DNA from: Antilocapra americana
Taxonomy: Eukaryota; Chordata; Mammalia; Artiodactyla; Antilocapridae
Assembly: GCA_007570785.1 (NCBI GenBank)
Contig: ML661885.1
Location: forward strand, 13,238,915-13,302,914
Reading direction: 5' to 3'
DNA: 64,000 bases
Shown here: positions 38,686-49,602 of the stretch, in pieces
How the letters are laid out: every line of letters starts with the position of its first letter
Numbering within the stretch: the first letter of the stretch is position 1
Program-made: the position numbers and the translations under genes
The notes under the pieces: generated by a model
The model's database searches: none
Seen by the model: the letters and a program-made list of their open reading frames with translations, nothing else
What the model was told of the DNA's origin: nothing

Positions 38686-39116
38686 GTCTTTTTGCATTTA
38701 TCATAATCCTTTAAGACTTATCCAGGCATCAGTAATTTATTATTTTTAATGTTGAGTAGCATTTTATTGTATGGATATATCACACTTTACATTGATGGAC
38801 ATTTGACTTGTGTTCAGTTTTCGACTTTTCAAATAAAGCTGTTTTGAACATTTGTGTACAAGTCTTTGTATGAACATATATTTCCTTTCCCTTGAGTAAA
38901 TCCCAATGAGTGAAATGGCTGGCTATATGTATTTAACATTTTAAGAAATGGACAAAATATTTTCCAAAATGATTATATCATTTTATATTTCTACCAGCAG
39001 TGCATGATATTTTCAGTTGTTTCATATCTTTGCCAACACTTGTTATGTTCATTTTTTTAATATTAGACATTCTAATTGTTGTACAGTGAACTCATTATGA
39101 TTTAAATTTGTGTTTT

Positions 39117-40516
39117 ATTCACAACCCAGATAATCACGATGGTGTGATCACTCACCTAGGGTCAGACATCCTGGAATGTGAAGTCAAGTGGGCCTTAGGA
39201 AGCATCACTACGAACAAAGCTAGTGGAGGTGATGGAATTCCAGTTGAGCTATTTCAAATCCTGAAAGATGATGCTGTGAAAGAGCTGTACTCAATATGTC
39301 AGCAAATTTGGAAAACTCAGCAGTGGCCACAGGACTAGAAAAGGTCAGTTTTCATTCTAATCCCAAAGAAAGGCATGCCAAAGAATGCTCAAACTACCAC
39401 ACAATTGCCCTCATCTCACACACTAGTAAAGTAATGCTCAGAATTCTCCAAGCCAGGCTTCAGCAATACGTGAACCGTGAACTTCCAGATATTCAAGCTG
39501 GTTTTAGAAAAGGCAGAGGAACCAGAGATCAAATTGCCAACATCTGCTGGATCATCAGAAAAGCAAGAGAGTTCCAGAAAAACATCTATTTCTGCTTTAT
39601 TGACTATGCCAAAGCCTTTGACTGTGTGGATCACAATAAACCGTGGAAAATTCTGAAAGAGATGGAAATACCAGACCATCTGACCTGTCTCTTGAGAAAC
39701 CAGTATGCAGGTCAGGAAGCAACAGTTAGAACTGGACATGGAACAACAGACTGGTTCCAAATAGGAAAAGGAGTACGTTAAGGCTGTATATTGTCACCCT
39801 GCTTATTTAACTTACATGCTGAGTACATCATGAGAAATGCTGGGCTGGAGGAAGTACAAGCTGGAATCAAGATTGCTGGGAGAAATATCAGTAACCTCAG
39901 ATATGCAGATGACACCACCCTTATGGCAGAAAGCCCTTTAGTGAAAAAGGAGAGTGAAAAAGTTGGCTTAAAACTCAACATTCAGAAAACTAAGATCATG
40001 GCATCCAGTCCTATCACTTCATGGTAAATAGATGGGGGAACAGTGGAAACAGCGGCTCACTTTATGTTTCTGGGCTCCAAAATCACTGCAGATGGTGATT
40101 GCAGCAGTGAGATTAAAAGACGCTTTCTCCTTATAAGGAAAGTTATGACCAACCTAGATAACATATTAAAAAGCAGAGACATTACCTTTTCAACAAAGGT
40201 CCGTCTAGTCAAGGCAATGGTTTTTCCAATAGTCATGTATGAATGTAAGAGTTGGACTATCAAGAAAGCTGAGCACCAAAGAATTGATGCTTTTGAACTA
40301 TGGTGTTGGAGAAGACTCTTGAGAGTCCCTTGGACTGCAAGAAGATCCAACCAGTTCATCCTAAAGGAGATCAGTCCTGGGTGTTCATTGGAAGGACTGA
40401 TGTTGAAGCTGAAATTCCAATACTTGGGCCACCTGATGCGAAGAGCTGACTCATTTGAAAAGACCCTGATGCTGGGAAAGATTGAGGCAGGAGGAGAAGG
40501 GGACGACAGAAGATGA
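39117..40516 (+). pseudogene. BovB reverse transcriptase ORF, disrupted
   Basis: RTE-clade polyprotein fragment. Visible in order: a region with SGGDGIPVELFQILKDDAVK, then ECSNYHTIALISHTSKVML, AGFRKGRGTRDQIANI, FIDYAKAFDCVDH, the catalytic YADD (39902-39913), and the C-terminal LKSRDITFSTKVRLVKAM and [17 protein letters not shown]. Damage: a frameshift/stop near 39336-39345, TAA at 39779-39781 where the family has a Gln codon before GCILSPCLFN, a short deletion after AES (about 39930) that removes part of the usual spacer, TAA at 40024-40026 after ITSW, and a final frame change near 40490. It is non-functional. Confidence 0.9.
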
Positions 40517-40655
40517 GATGATTGGATGGCATCACTGACTCAATGGACATGGGTTTGGGTGGACTCCTGGAGTTGGTGATGGACAGGAAGGTCTGGCGTG
40601 CTGCGGTTCATGGGATTGCAGAGTTGGACATGACTGAGCGACTGAACTGAACTGA
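39117..40655 (+). mobile_element. BovB LINE, 5'-truncated, with reverse transcriptase domain
   Basis: 1.5 kb of BovB from within the RT domain to the 3' tail 'ctgagcgactgaactgaactga'. It is the largest BovB copy in the window. It sits inside antisense L1M sequence, which continues on both sides. Confidence 0.93.
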
Positions 40656-41029
40656 ATGATTAACAATGATAAGCATGTTTTGATATGTTTATTTGTCATC
40701 TGTATATCTTGTTTGCTGATGGGTCTGTTGAAATCTTTTGTCTACTTGTGCTGAATTTTGAGAGTTCTTTTTGTATTCTGAATACAAGTCCCTTGTCAGG
40801 TATGTGCTTTGTAAAGGTTTCTTCTTCTCAGTCAATGGCTTGTTTCGTTATTCTCTTAACTGGGTCTTTTGAAGAGTACAGGTTTTAAATTTTGTTGAAA
40901 TCCAGTTAATCAATTTATTCTTTTATGGATCATACTTTTTGTTTCATATCTAAGAAATTTTAGCTTAATCCAGGAGTCAGCAAACCTAGGCAAATATGGG
41001 CTGCTGATTGTTTTACATGATCTGTGGTC

Positions 41030-41245
41030 AAGAATTTTTTAATAGAAATTTTTGTTGAGATAACTACAAGTTCATGTGAAATTATAGCAAACAATAAAGA
41101 GGCATCCATGTAAACTTTCTCTAATTTCTCCCAATGGTACACGTTTATAAAACTGTATAGTTTAATATCAACCAAGTTATTGACACAATCCACAAGCCTT
41201 GTTCAGATTTCTGCAGTTTTACTCATTTATGTGGGTAAGTATTTT
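41030..41245 (-). mobile_element. L1M/L1ME 3' fragment inside Charlie, antisense
   Basis: 'tttttaatagaaatttttgttgagataac', 'ctaatttctcccaatggtacac' and 'accaagttattgacacaatccacaagccttgttcagatttctgcagttttac' match the 3' end of old L1 elements. Confidence 0.6.
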
Positions 41246-42163
41246 TTTAACATTTTTAAATGGTTGAAAATCAATCATTTCTAAATCAAAAGTGTATTAT
41301 TTCTCAATATATGAGTATTATATTGAAATTCACATGTTAGTGTCCAAAGTAAAGTTTCATTGGAACATTTATTCCTTTATGTATTAATTGTGACTCTATG
41401 ATAACAGAATGGGGTAGTTATAACAGAAGCTATATGTGATAATCTCATTACCTTCCACTGTTGCTCAATGCACTATAAATTGCTGTGATGCTGTTATAAT
41501 GCTGTTGACAGCATTTTGTGTGTCACATATCACTGTACCAGGAAATTATATTTACTTTTTCATCACCAGGGCATTTCCGTCATTGTCACATCCAGAAGAG
41601 AAAACTAGACTTTAGATATCATGCTTTTAAGGCACAGTAGAGTTTAACCATTTAAATTAATAATTTGTTAACAAATTAGGTGGTGAAGTATTTATTTATT
41701 GTGGAATGACTCAACAACTGTGCTGAAAGAATGTAATATATGTACATTGATATTACCAGACTGTTCATCACGATATCGCCAATATATAGGACAGGTCAGG
41801 AAAAAATAGAAATTTTCAATGAAATATCTCATCATGGCAAAATTTTTTTCCAAAAATAAAAAGTGAGGCTGCAACCAAAACTAGCTTTCAAGTGGTCCAT
41901 TTGTTAGCCAAGCAAGGATTTCTGATGGTGAATTAATTAAATCTTGTTCGCAGCAACTGAAGACAAAATGTGTCGAGGGAAAACATTTAAGATTATTAGT
42001 TGTTGGGCAAAAGTGATTCCTCAAAGAGTTGAAGACATTAGGAGGGACATCAGTAGTCAGTTTAAAATGAAGGCAAATGATTTCAAGTGCATTTCCTTGG
42101 CTCTTGATGAGTTGAAAAATGTTATTGATATTCCTTAACTGTTACTGTTTATTCAAAGATTCA

Positions 42164-42382
42164 GGGCTTCCTTGGTGGCTCAGCGGTAAAAAAAATATGC
42201 CTGTGGTGCAGGAGATGCAGGGGATGCAAGTTCGATCTCTGGTTCAGGAAGATCCCCTGGAGGAGGCCATGGCAACCACTCCAATATTCTTGCCTGAAAA
42301 ATCCCATGGACAAAGGATCCTGGCAGGCTACAATCCAAGGGGTTTCTAAGAGGCAGACAGGACTGAAGTGACTGAGCACAGC
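42164..42382 (+). mobile_element. Bov-tA SINE, sense, inside Charlie transposase
   Basis: The head is 'gggcttccttggtggctcagcgg' and the tail ends 'gacaggactgaagtgactgagcacagc'. Duplications ATTCAAAGATTCA (42151-42163) and ATTCAAAGAATCA (42383-42395) flank it. Confidence 0.93.
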
Positions 42383-43419
42383 ATTCAAAGAATCAATACA
42401 AAGTGATAAAGTATTAACTCAATGAAAAGTCAGCATGGAACAACTACAGGTGAGAATATTTTCAAGTAAATTATGAAAACATTAATTTAGTACAATCTGA
42501 AGGTTGGCATTTGCTAAAATGTGTTACATCTGTTAGTGGTAAAAATGTGAATGAAGCAGGAAAGATTTGGTTGAACAAATTAACATAACTTTTGAAACTA
42601 AAACTTGTTTATAGCCTTTGGTTATTTAGTGGTTCTTTGCAGGAAATATTAATATTTGAATCTGTTATTTGTTTTTGAAACAGAAGTTTTAAGGATAGAC
42701 TTCACTCACTCTCATGGGCTTCAATTGTGAGTTCTGTGAATTTTTATCAGAAACGGAAGCAGAATATCCTAGCTTGCCCTTCCACACAGCGGTTCAATGA
42801 TTTAACAATGGTAATGTTCCATTGTGATTTTCTTGAATTAAGGGCTAAGACTGAAATTTTTCTGAAAGCAAAGAACCTCTTTGAATTGTTACTATTTAAC
42901 ACTGAATGGCTTTGTAAATTAGCTTTTGCTGCAATTTAACAAAGTTAATGCACTTACTCCAAAATTACAAGGAAAGCAGTGTATACATGAGTAAAGTATA
43001 ATGAGGCAAAGTCATTTTGGTTTTTGTTTCTTGAATCTCAAGTAATGTCAGGCTTCTTTATACAGTTCCTATACTGTCCAGTGTTAAAACAAGAAATAAG
43101 ACCTTTATTCCTATGCAGATTTGTAGTAGGTATCTTTTCCAGAAGCATTTTTAAGACTATAAGGCAAAGGCAAGAGAAATTCCATATTTCAAAATCCACT
43201 TAACTTAGTGCAAGTAACCTTCACTTAGAAGCAATCTGCAGTGTAATGACATGCTGAAAGAAAAATACGAGGAAAAGAATCTAGCAGAATTATGTAAATA
43301 CCTTCCAAGTGATGAATATTCTTAATTAAAATCATATGATTATAGATTGCTATCAGTATCTGGTAGTACCTATCTATGTGAAAGACATTTTCAAATATAA
43401 AAATGTGTAAAATCTCATT

Positions 43420-43638
43420 GTGAGTCCTCAGTAGCTCAGTCCTGTCCAACTTTCTGCAACCCCATGGAGCCCACCAGGCTCCTCTGTCTATGGAATTCTC
43501 CAGGCAGAAATACTATAGTGTGTTGCCATTTCCTGTGCCAGGGGATCTTCCTAACCCAGGGATCAAGCCCTTGTCTCTTGCGCTGCCTGCATTGTAGGTG
43601 GATTCTTTACCACTGAGCTACCAGGGAAGACTGTATAA
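43420..43638 (-). mobile_element. Bov-tA SINE, antisense, inside Charlie transposase
   Basis: The antisense Bov-A part ('ctcagtagctcagtcctgtccaac ... ccccatgg') is followed by the antisense tRNA-like head ('ggattctttaccactgagctaccagggaag'). Duplications TAAAATCTCATT (43408-43419) and TAAGATCTCATT (43639-43650) flank it. Confidence 0.92.
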
Positions 43639-43851
43639 TAAGATCTCATTACAGATTAGCATTAAAATATGTACCTTTGCAATTAATTTTTTAAATTAAT
43701 TTTTTATTTTGAGATTGAACTCACATATCATAAAATTAATCATTTTAAAGTGTATACTTCAGTAGTTTTTAGTATTTTCACAAAGTTGTACAATTACTGT
43801 TTCAGAAAGTTAACATCAGCACCAAAAGCCCAAACCCATTTTGTTTTTCTT

Positions 43852-43985
43852 GTTCAGTTGCTAAGCCATGTCCTACTCTTTGTGACCCCATGGGCTGTAG
43901 CACACACCAGGCCCCTCTGTCCCCCACCGTCTCCCAGAGTTTGTGCAAATTCATGTCCATTGAGTTGGTGATGCTATCTAACCAT
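43852..43985 (-). mobile_element. BovB or Bov-A 3' tail fragment, antisense
   Basis: 'gttcagttgctaagccatgtcctactctttgtgaccccatgggctgtagcacacaccaggcccc' and 'tgagttggtgatgctatctaacca' match the reverse-complemented BovB end, inserted in the L1 3' UTR. Confidence 0.85.
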
Positions 43986-44379
43986 ACCCACTAGCAGTCA
44001 CTAATTCCCCCTTCCTCTAACTGCTATTTACTTTCCTCTCTCTATGGATTTGCTTATTTGAACATTTAATATAAATGAAATTGTTTATGTGGCCATGTAT
44101 CTGGCTTCTTTCCCTTAGCATATGTTTTCAAGGCTCAGCCAGTTGTAGCAAGTTTCAGTACTCTTCATTTTTATGGTGAATTCCATTATATGGATACTCC
44201 ACATTTGTTTATCCATTTACTAACTAATACAAATTTGAATAATTGGTAGAAATTGATTGAAAGTTTCTACTCTTTTTGCTATTATGAATAATGCTCCTAT
44301 GAGCCTTCATGTACAAAATTTTGTTTGAACACATATTTCCAATTATCTTGAGTATATACCTAGTTGTGGAATTGCTGAT

Positions 44380-45222
44380 TGTCATGGGTTGAATTGTATC
44401 CCTCCCCACAAAGGCCATGTTGTGGTTCTAACCTTTGGTGGCTTTGCTATGAACTTATCTGGAAATATGGTTTTTGCAGATGTAATAAAATTAAGATGTT
44501 GGGTTAAGGTGGACTCTAATCTTATGATAGAAGTCCTTATAAGAGGAGTGCCAAAGAATCAGCAGTTTGGAATTGTAGTGCTGGAGAAGACTCTTGAGAG
44601 TCCCTTGGATAGAATGGAGATCAAACCAGTCAGTCCTAAAGGAAATCACCCTGGATATTCATTGGAAGGACTGATGTTGAAGCTGAAGCTCCAATCCTTT
44701 GGCTACCTCATGTGAAGAGCTGACTCATTGGAAAAGACCCTGATGCTGGGAAAAATTCAGGGCAAGAGGAGAAGAGGTTGACAGAGGATGAGATGGTTGG
44801 CTGGTGTCACTGACTCAATGGACATGAGTTTGAGCAAACCCTGGGAGATGGTGAAGGACAAGGAACCGTGGTGTGCTGCAGTCCACAGGGTTGCAAAGAG
44901 TTGGACACAGCTTAGCAATTGAACAACAATAAGAAGAGGGGAATTAGGACAAACAGAAACAGACATACATAAAGGGAAGACAGAAACAGAAACTGGAGTG
45001 ATGTACCAACAAGCCCAGTAATCCTAAAGATACTGATAACCACTGGAAGCTTGAAGAAGCATGGAAGAATCTTCCCTAGAATCTTTAGAGACAGCATGGT
45101 CTGAAATCACAGCCTGATTTTGGATTTCTAACTTTAGGATCTGTGAAAGAATAAATTTCTATGGTTTTAAGTCATTCAGTTTATATTAATTTGTTATGGA
45201 ACCCCTAGAGGATTAAAATACA
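44380..45222 (+). mobile_element. MLT1-type ERVL-MaLR solo LTR, sense, split by BovB
   Basis: It starts TGTCATGGGTTGAATTGTATCC and ends TAAAATACA. Interior matches include 'ctggaaatatggtttttgcagatgtaataaaattaagatg', 'gaaagaataaatttctatggttttaagtcattcag' and 'ttgttatggaacccctagaggattaa'. Five-base duplications CTGAT (44375-44379) and CTGAG (45223-45227) flank it, and L1 text resumes exactly after ('gagtcatatgattattctatg'). No retroviral genes adjoin it. Confidence 0.85.
44549..44928 (+). mobile_element. BovB 3' fragment, sense, inside the MLT1 LTR
   Basis: It encodes the BovB C-terminal text out of frame ([28 protein letters not shown]) and ends 'cacagcttagcaattgaacaacaa'. Rough duplications 'ataagaggag' and 'ataagaagag' flank it. 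Confidence 0.88.
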
Positions 45223-45956
45223 CTGAGTCATATGATTATTCTATGTCTAACATTTTTAGGAAATGTTAAACTGATTCAGTAGTAGCTGTGCCATTTTATA
45301 ATCCCACTAACAGGATATGAGGACTCCAGTTTCTCTACATCCTCACCAACTTTTTTTTTTTAATTGAAGTCATCCCAATGAGAGTGGTAGCTGGTGGTTT
45401 TAATTTACATTTCCCTAGTGATCATTGATTCTTAATGATCTTTTCAAGTGTTTGTTGGCTACTTGTGTATCATCTTTGGAAAAATATCTATTGAGAGTCT
45501 TTGTCCATTTTAAATTGGGTTGAGGTGTAAGTGTTCTTTGTAGAACCTCGATATTAGATCCTAATCAGATATATAATTTACAATATTTTCTCCCATTCTG
45601 CGTATTGTATCTTCACTTTTGATGCACAAAAGTTTTATGTTTTGATGGAGTCAGTGTAACAATTTTTTCTTTGACTGTTATTTTTGTTGTTATGTATGGG
45701 AAAAACATGCCTAATGCAAGCTCATGATGACTTATACCTGTGTTAGGGTTTTATAGTTTCAGCTTTTATGTTTAGGTTTTTGATTAATTTTAAGCTAATT
45801 TTTATGTATAGTGTGAGGTATGAGCCTGAATTCATTTTTTTGCATGTGGATATTCAGCCGTCTCAGTACCATTTGTTGAAAAAGTTATGTTTTCCTCATT
45901 GAATGTTCTTGCATCCTCATCTAAAACAATTTGACCATAGATGAATAGGTTTAGTT

Positions 45957-46195
45957 CTTTTTTTAAATTGAGGTATAGTTGATTTACAATGTTGTGTTAG
46001 TTTCAGGTGTACAACACAGTGGTTCAGTTATACATACATATATCTATCTATTTTTTTTCAGATTCTTTTCCATTACAGGTAATTACAAGATATTGAATAT
46101 AGGTCCTAGTGCTATAGGTCCTTGTTTACCTATTTTGTATATAGTAGTGTGTATACCTCACTCCCAATCTCCTAATTTACCTCCCTCCCCAAAAT
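45957..46195 (-). mobile_element. Artiodactyl L1 3' tail, antisense
   Basis: 'tttttttaaattgaggtatagttgatttacaatgttgtgttagtttcaggtgtacaacac' through 'cttgtttacctattttgtatatagtagtgtg' is the reverse complement of an artiodactyl L1 3' end, starting with antisense poly(A). Confidence 0.82.
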
Positions 46196-47311
46196 GTCTT
46201 CTCGAATTAATTTTGGTAATTTGTGTCTTTTAATGAAATCTACTTTTTCTAATTTATTGACATACAGCTGTTCATTGTATTCCCTTATAATCCTTTATAG
46301 TTTTGTATGGTTAATAGTAATGTTTCCCCTTTCATTCAGAGTTTTGATATTTGAATCTTCTTTTTTCCTTTTATAAACACCTATCAACATTGTTTACCTT
46401 TTCATAAAACCAATTTTACATTTCAACTTTAGAATCTCTATTTGATTGCTTCTTATAGTTTGGATTTTTTTTTATTGATAAGCCTCTATTCAATGAAACA
46501 TCATTTTACTACTTTATTTCTTTAGGCATGATCTCCTTATTCCTTGAACATTTTCAGCATAACTGATTAAGTCTTTGTCTGGTTTGTCCAGTGTCTAACT
46601 TCCTCAGGGACAGTGTATATTGACAACTTAATTCTGAGTTTGTATAATTCTTTCTTGTTATTTGCATGTCTTGTAATTTTTTGTTGAAAACTGGACATTT
46701 CAAATAATATAATGTAGCACTCTGGAAATTAGATTCTGCTCCATCTTCAGGATTTGATATAACTGCCACTGTTGAAGCAGTTTTTTGTTTGGCAATTTTT
46801 CAGAGAACTAATTTTGATAAGTTTGTATCTTTTGTGAGTGTGGGTGTCCACTAAAGTCTCCACTGGTTAGCTTTGTGGTCAGGTAATGCTTTAACAGAGA
46901 TTCCTTAAATGTCTGGAATCATTAAGTCTCTCAATATTTTTCGAGAGACTATGGGTGCTTTTTGAGGCATGCCTTCAATTCTCAGCCAAGAAGTTTACAC
47001 TCTATCTTATACTGTATTTTCTACTTGTACAGAGCCTTAAGTTTAGTCAGAAGTGAGAGGTTAGGGCATTTTCAGGTCTTTTATTACTATATTTACAGCT
47101 GTGGGTACTCATATAGCCTTATGCAGCCTCAGGAATATGTCAGATCTTTTTTATAGCCAATATGGACATCTCCAGCATCAGGTTTTCCTTTTAAAACTTT
47201 TGGTTAGTCTATTGTTTGCCTCGATTATCATTTGTTGCCTCAGGCATGTATGGTGTTAAATATTTGACAAATACTCCTGTTTAGCTCTGGACCAGTTTAA
47301 GTGAGATTAAT

Positions 47312-47510
47312 CGCAGTCGTCCTTTGGTATCTGCAGGGGTTGCTTCCAATAGCTGCTGCAGATACCAAAATCCAGGGATGCTCAGTTCCCATAGTTAGTC
47401 CTCTGTATCTGTGAATTCAAATGAATGGGGATAGTAGTGTATGTATTGAAATATATCCATGCAGAAGTGGATCTGCGGAGTTCAAACCCATGTTTGAGGG
47501 TCAAATATAC
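47312..47510. mobile_element. Tigger-like non-autonomous DNA transposon
   Basis: 'cagtcgtcctttggtatctgcaggggttgc' with internal complement 'tgcagataccaaaatccagg', then 'ggatctgcggagttcaaacccatgtttgagggtc'. It belongs to the same repeat group as 8556-8781, in opposite orientation. Confidence 0.65.
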
Positions 47511-48789
47511 ATGCAAACATTTTGAATGGAGAGTTATCAGACAGATCAAATAATAATTCTTTGGAAATGAAATCTATTCTGCTCTCACTGGGCATGTGAG
47601 CTGTGATTTTTTTCAAGACTGCTGCAGTTTTGGGTATGGGACTTGTACAAGTTAAAACAAAGCTTAATTTTTCACTGAGATTTAGGTGTTTTTCTCGATT
47701 AAATGTTTCCTGGATTGCTGCAAGCCTTTGATTAACTTCCAGAGTTATGAAAAAGTTTATTTTGACAATTTTTACCATTTTTTTCTGCTTTTATGGAAGA
47801 GCAAACTTTTGGAGGTATTTACTCTGCCAGTTTTCCTGATGTCACATTGTAATCAATTTTGATGTTAGCAAATACTTACTTTGACCTCCAACTAAGTGAA
47901 ATATTACCATCCTCAAAGAATTCCTTTGTTCATATTCTTATCAATATAGTGGGCTTTTGGCTTTTATTACAAATAAGTTTCACTTCATTATTTAGTTTCA
48001 CTAAATTTGTGAAACTTTTTTTCTTTTTTGTTTATGTAAGTACCTCTAGAATAGCCTCATTTTATCTTCTTGGTCCAGTGCTTAAAATATTTACTCTCTG
48101 GCCCTGTATAGGAAAAATTTTCTGATCTCTGGTGTAATCCAAGATCCAGAGATTTTCTCCTATGTTTCCTTGAGGAATTTTATAGTTTTAGGTTTTAAAT
48201 TTAGGTCTGTGATCTATTTTGGGTTAATTATTATATACACTGCAAAGTATGGATCCAAATACATTTTTTCCTCTATCAATACGCACACAATTTGTTGGAA
48301 AGGCTGTCTTTCTCCACTACTATCCCTTTGCATGTTTGTCAAAAATCAGTTGTCTATACATATGTGAGTTTAATTTTGGATTTTTACTCTTTTTCATGGA
48401 TCTATCTTATCTTTATGCCAATACCATGCCTGTTCTGATTATTATAGATTCATATTAATTCTTGAAATCAAGGAGTATAGGTTCTTCAACCTTATTATCA
48501 CTTTTTTCAGAATTGTTTGGATATTATGGATCTTTAACATTTTTATACACAATTAAGAATTAGCTTTTCAATTTCTACATGAATGTCTTGCTGAGATTTT
48601 GATTGGGATTGTGTTCAGTTTACAGGTCAATTGAGAAGAATTGACATCTTAACAAAATTGGACTTCTGGACCTATGAACAAGGCATATCTCTTCATTTAT
48701 TTAGATCTTCTTTATTCTCTCAGGAACATATTGCTTCTAATTCCAGGGCCTTAGAATTTAAGAACTACACATACTAGAGCGATAAGTGG

Positions 48790-49018
48790 GAGCATATGAG
48801 CTCTGACCTGCAGGGCAGGTTACCTGCTTTTCCATTCTAGCTTCACTATTAGCTGTGTGATCTTAGGGAACTCATTGGCCCCACTTTGCTTCAGTTTACC
48901 ATTTATAAAATAGAGGAGTAGTGGTGTGATAGTACTTATTCATAGGACTAATATGAATTTATATATATATATATATATATATATAAATTGTTTAGAACAC
49001 TTTCTGGCACAGTACTAT
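48790..49018 (+). mobile_element. MIR SINE, sense, with (TA)n
   Basis: 'ttagctgtgtgatcttagggaactcattggccccactttgcttcagtttaccatttataaaatagagg' is the MIR core. A (TA)n tract at 48959-48985 interrupts its 3' part ('actttctggcacag'). Confidence 0.85.
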
Positions 49019-49056
49019 GCAAAGATTAGCTTTTTGAATGCTCTCATGGAACTCTT

Positions 49057-49177
49057 TTTTTTTTTAGTTATTTTATTTATTTTTTCCTTTACATTATCGT
49101 GTTGGTTTTGCCATACATTGACATGAATCCACCATGGGTATACAAGTGTTCTCCTTCCAGAACCCCCCTCCCCATAA
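49057..49177 (-). mobile_element. 5'-truncated L1_BT 3' end, antisense
   Basis: Poly(T) is followed by 'cattatcgtgttggttttgccatacattgacatgaatccaccatggg'. Duplications GGAACTCTT lie at 49048-49056 and 49178-49186. Confidence 0.9.
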
Positions 49178-49250
49178 GGAACTCTTGTATACATAATGTA
49201 AGTAAAATTTTTACTGAGGGATTAGTATGCCTAAAACTTTCTTATTGTAT

Positions 49251-49470
49251 TCTTGTGTGCTCAGTTGCTTGTTGTGTTCGACTCGTTGTGACCTTGTGGA
49301 TTATAGCCTACCAGGCTCCTCTGTCCATGGGATTTTCCAGGTAAGAATACTGGAGTGAGTTGCCATGCCCTCCTCAACGGGATCTTACAGACCTAAGGAT
49401 TTAACCCACGTCTTCTGCGTCTTTTGCACTGTGTGTGGATTCTTTACCACTGAGCCACAGGGGAAGCCCT
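49251..49470 (-). mobile_element. Bov-tA SINE, antisense (first of a same-site pair)
   Basis: It begins 'tcttgtgtgctcagttgc' and ends with the antisense head 'tgagccacaggggaagccc'. It is flanked by CTTATTGTAT at 49241-49250 and 49471-49480. Confidence 0.92.
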
Positions 49471-49480
49471 CTTATTGTAT

Positions 49481-49602
49481 GCTAAGTAAGTCGCTTCAGT
49501 CATGTCCGACTCTTTGAGACCAGTCTGTAGCCTGCCAGGCTCCTCTGCCCGTGGGATTCTCCAGGCAAGAGTACTGGAATGGGTTGCTATTTCCTTCTTC
49601 AT
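49481..49602 (-). mobile_element. Bov-A SINE fragment, antisense (second of a same-site pair)
   Basis: 'gctaagtaagtcgcttcagtcatgtccgactc ... ggttgctatttccttcttc' is the antisense Bov-A unit. It is flanked by CTTATTGTAT at 49471-49480 and 49603-49612, sharing the middle copy with the preceding SINE. Confidence 0.9.

Larger units (their letters stand above)
43691..47846 (-). mobile_element. Second L1M, antisense, inserted in the Charlie element
   Basis: The minus strand runs 3' to 5' from left to right: 3' UTR 43691-44379 ('gagattgaactcacatatcataaaattaatcattttaaagtg'), ORF2 remnants 45223-46470, then 5' text ('aattttttgttgaaaactggacatttc' at 46677; 'gaagagcaaacttttggaggtatttactctgcc' at 47798) up to 47846. 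Both L1 ends are thus present, though much of ORF2/ORF1 is deleted. Target-site duplications TTGCAATTAATTTT (43677-43690) and TTGTAATCAATTTT (47847-47860) match at 12 of 14 positions and fall inside the transposase reading frame. Confidence 0.78.
41596..47950 (+). pseudogene. Charlie hAT transposase (BED finger / RNase H-like / dimerisation), dead and dispersed
   Basis: Fragments in order: KRKLDFRYHAF (41596), the start of a BED-finger region; SRYRQYIGQVRKK (about 41770); EAATKTSFQVVHLLAKQGF (41866 on); QRVEDIRRDISSQFKMKANDFKCISLALDE (to about 42115), which covers the first catalytic Asp region; after a SINE, EGWHLLKCVTSVSGKN (42500); SHGLQL (42710); ELRAKTEIFLKAKNLFELL and NTEWLCKLAFAA (42840-42940); KYLPSDEYS-like text (43298); VVPIYVKDIFKYKNVKS (43360 on). 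After another SINE comes SHYRLAL (43645), and after a 4 kb L1 comes ILMLANTYFDLQLSEIL (47855-47905), the hAT C-terminal dimerisation end. Stops and frameshifts throughout. It resembles the transposase domain of ZBED/GTF2IRD2-type host proteins, but the flanking inverted repeats show this is the transposon itself. Confidence 0.75.
40971..48131 (+). mobile_element. Charlie (hAT) DNA transposon relic carrying transposase sequence
   Basis: The left terminus CAGGAGTCAGCAAACC (40971) is a Charlie/MER1-type inverted repeat. The right terminus '...tatttactctctggccctgtataggaaaaattttctgatctctg' (to 48131) is its imperfect complement. Subterminal text 'tgtccaaagtaaagtttcattggaac' (41340) is also typical. 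Between them lies a hAT transposase in sense orientation. The element is expanded from an estimated 2.5-3 kb to 7.2 kb by later insertions (41030, 42164, 43420 and 43691-47846). The subfamily is not determined. Confidence 0.75.
38690..48760 (-). mobile_element. Outer L1M (antisense) split by a Charlie transposon
   Basis: The left arm is 38690-40970 (minus the BovB at 39117-40655), ending '...atctaagaaattttagcttaatc'. The right arm is 48140-48760 and starts 'caagatccagagattttctcc'. Joined, the arms read straight through the L1 ORF2 antisense text (cf. 33985, where the same 'agattttctcctatgtttt' occurs). The break carries an 8-base duplication, GCTTAATC at 40963-40970 and GTGTAATC at 48132-48139, fitting a hAT insertion. 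This L1 is the oldest layer of the nest. Confidence 0.78.

Noticed and set aside
41596..43690. Processed pseudogene of a GTF2IRD2/ZBED-type host gene
   Set aside because: Charlie terminal inverted repeats and an 8-base duplication flank the region, so the transposon itself is the simpler explanation.
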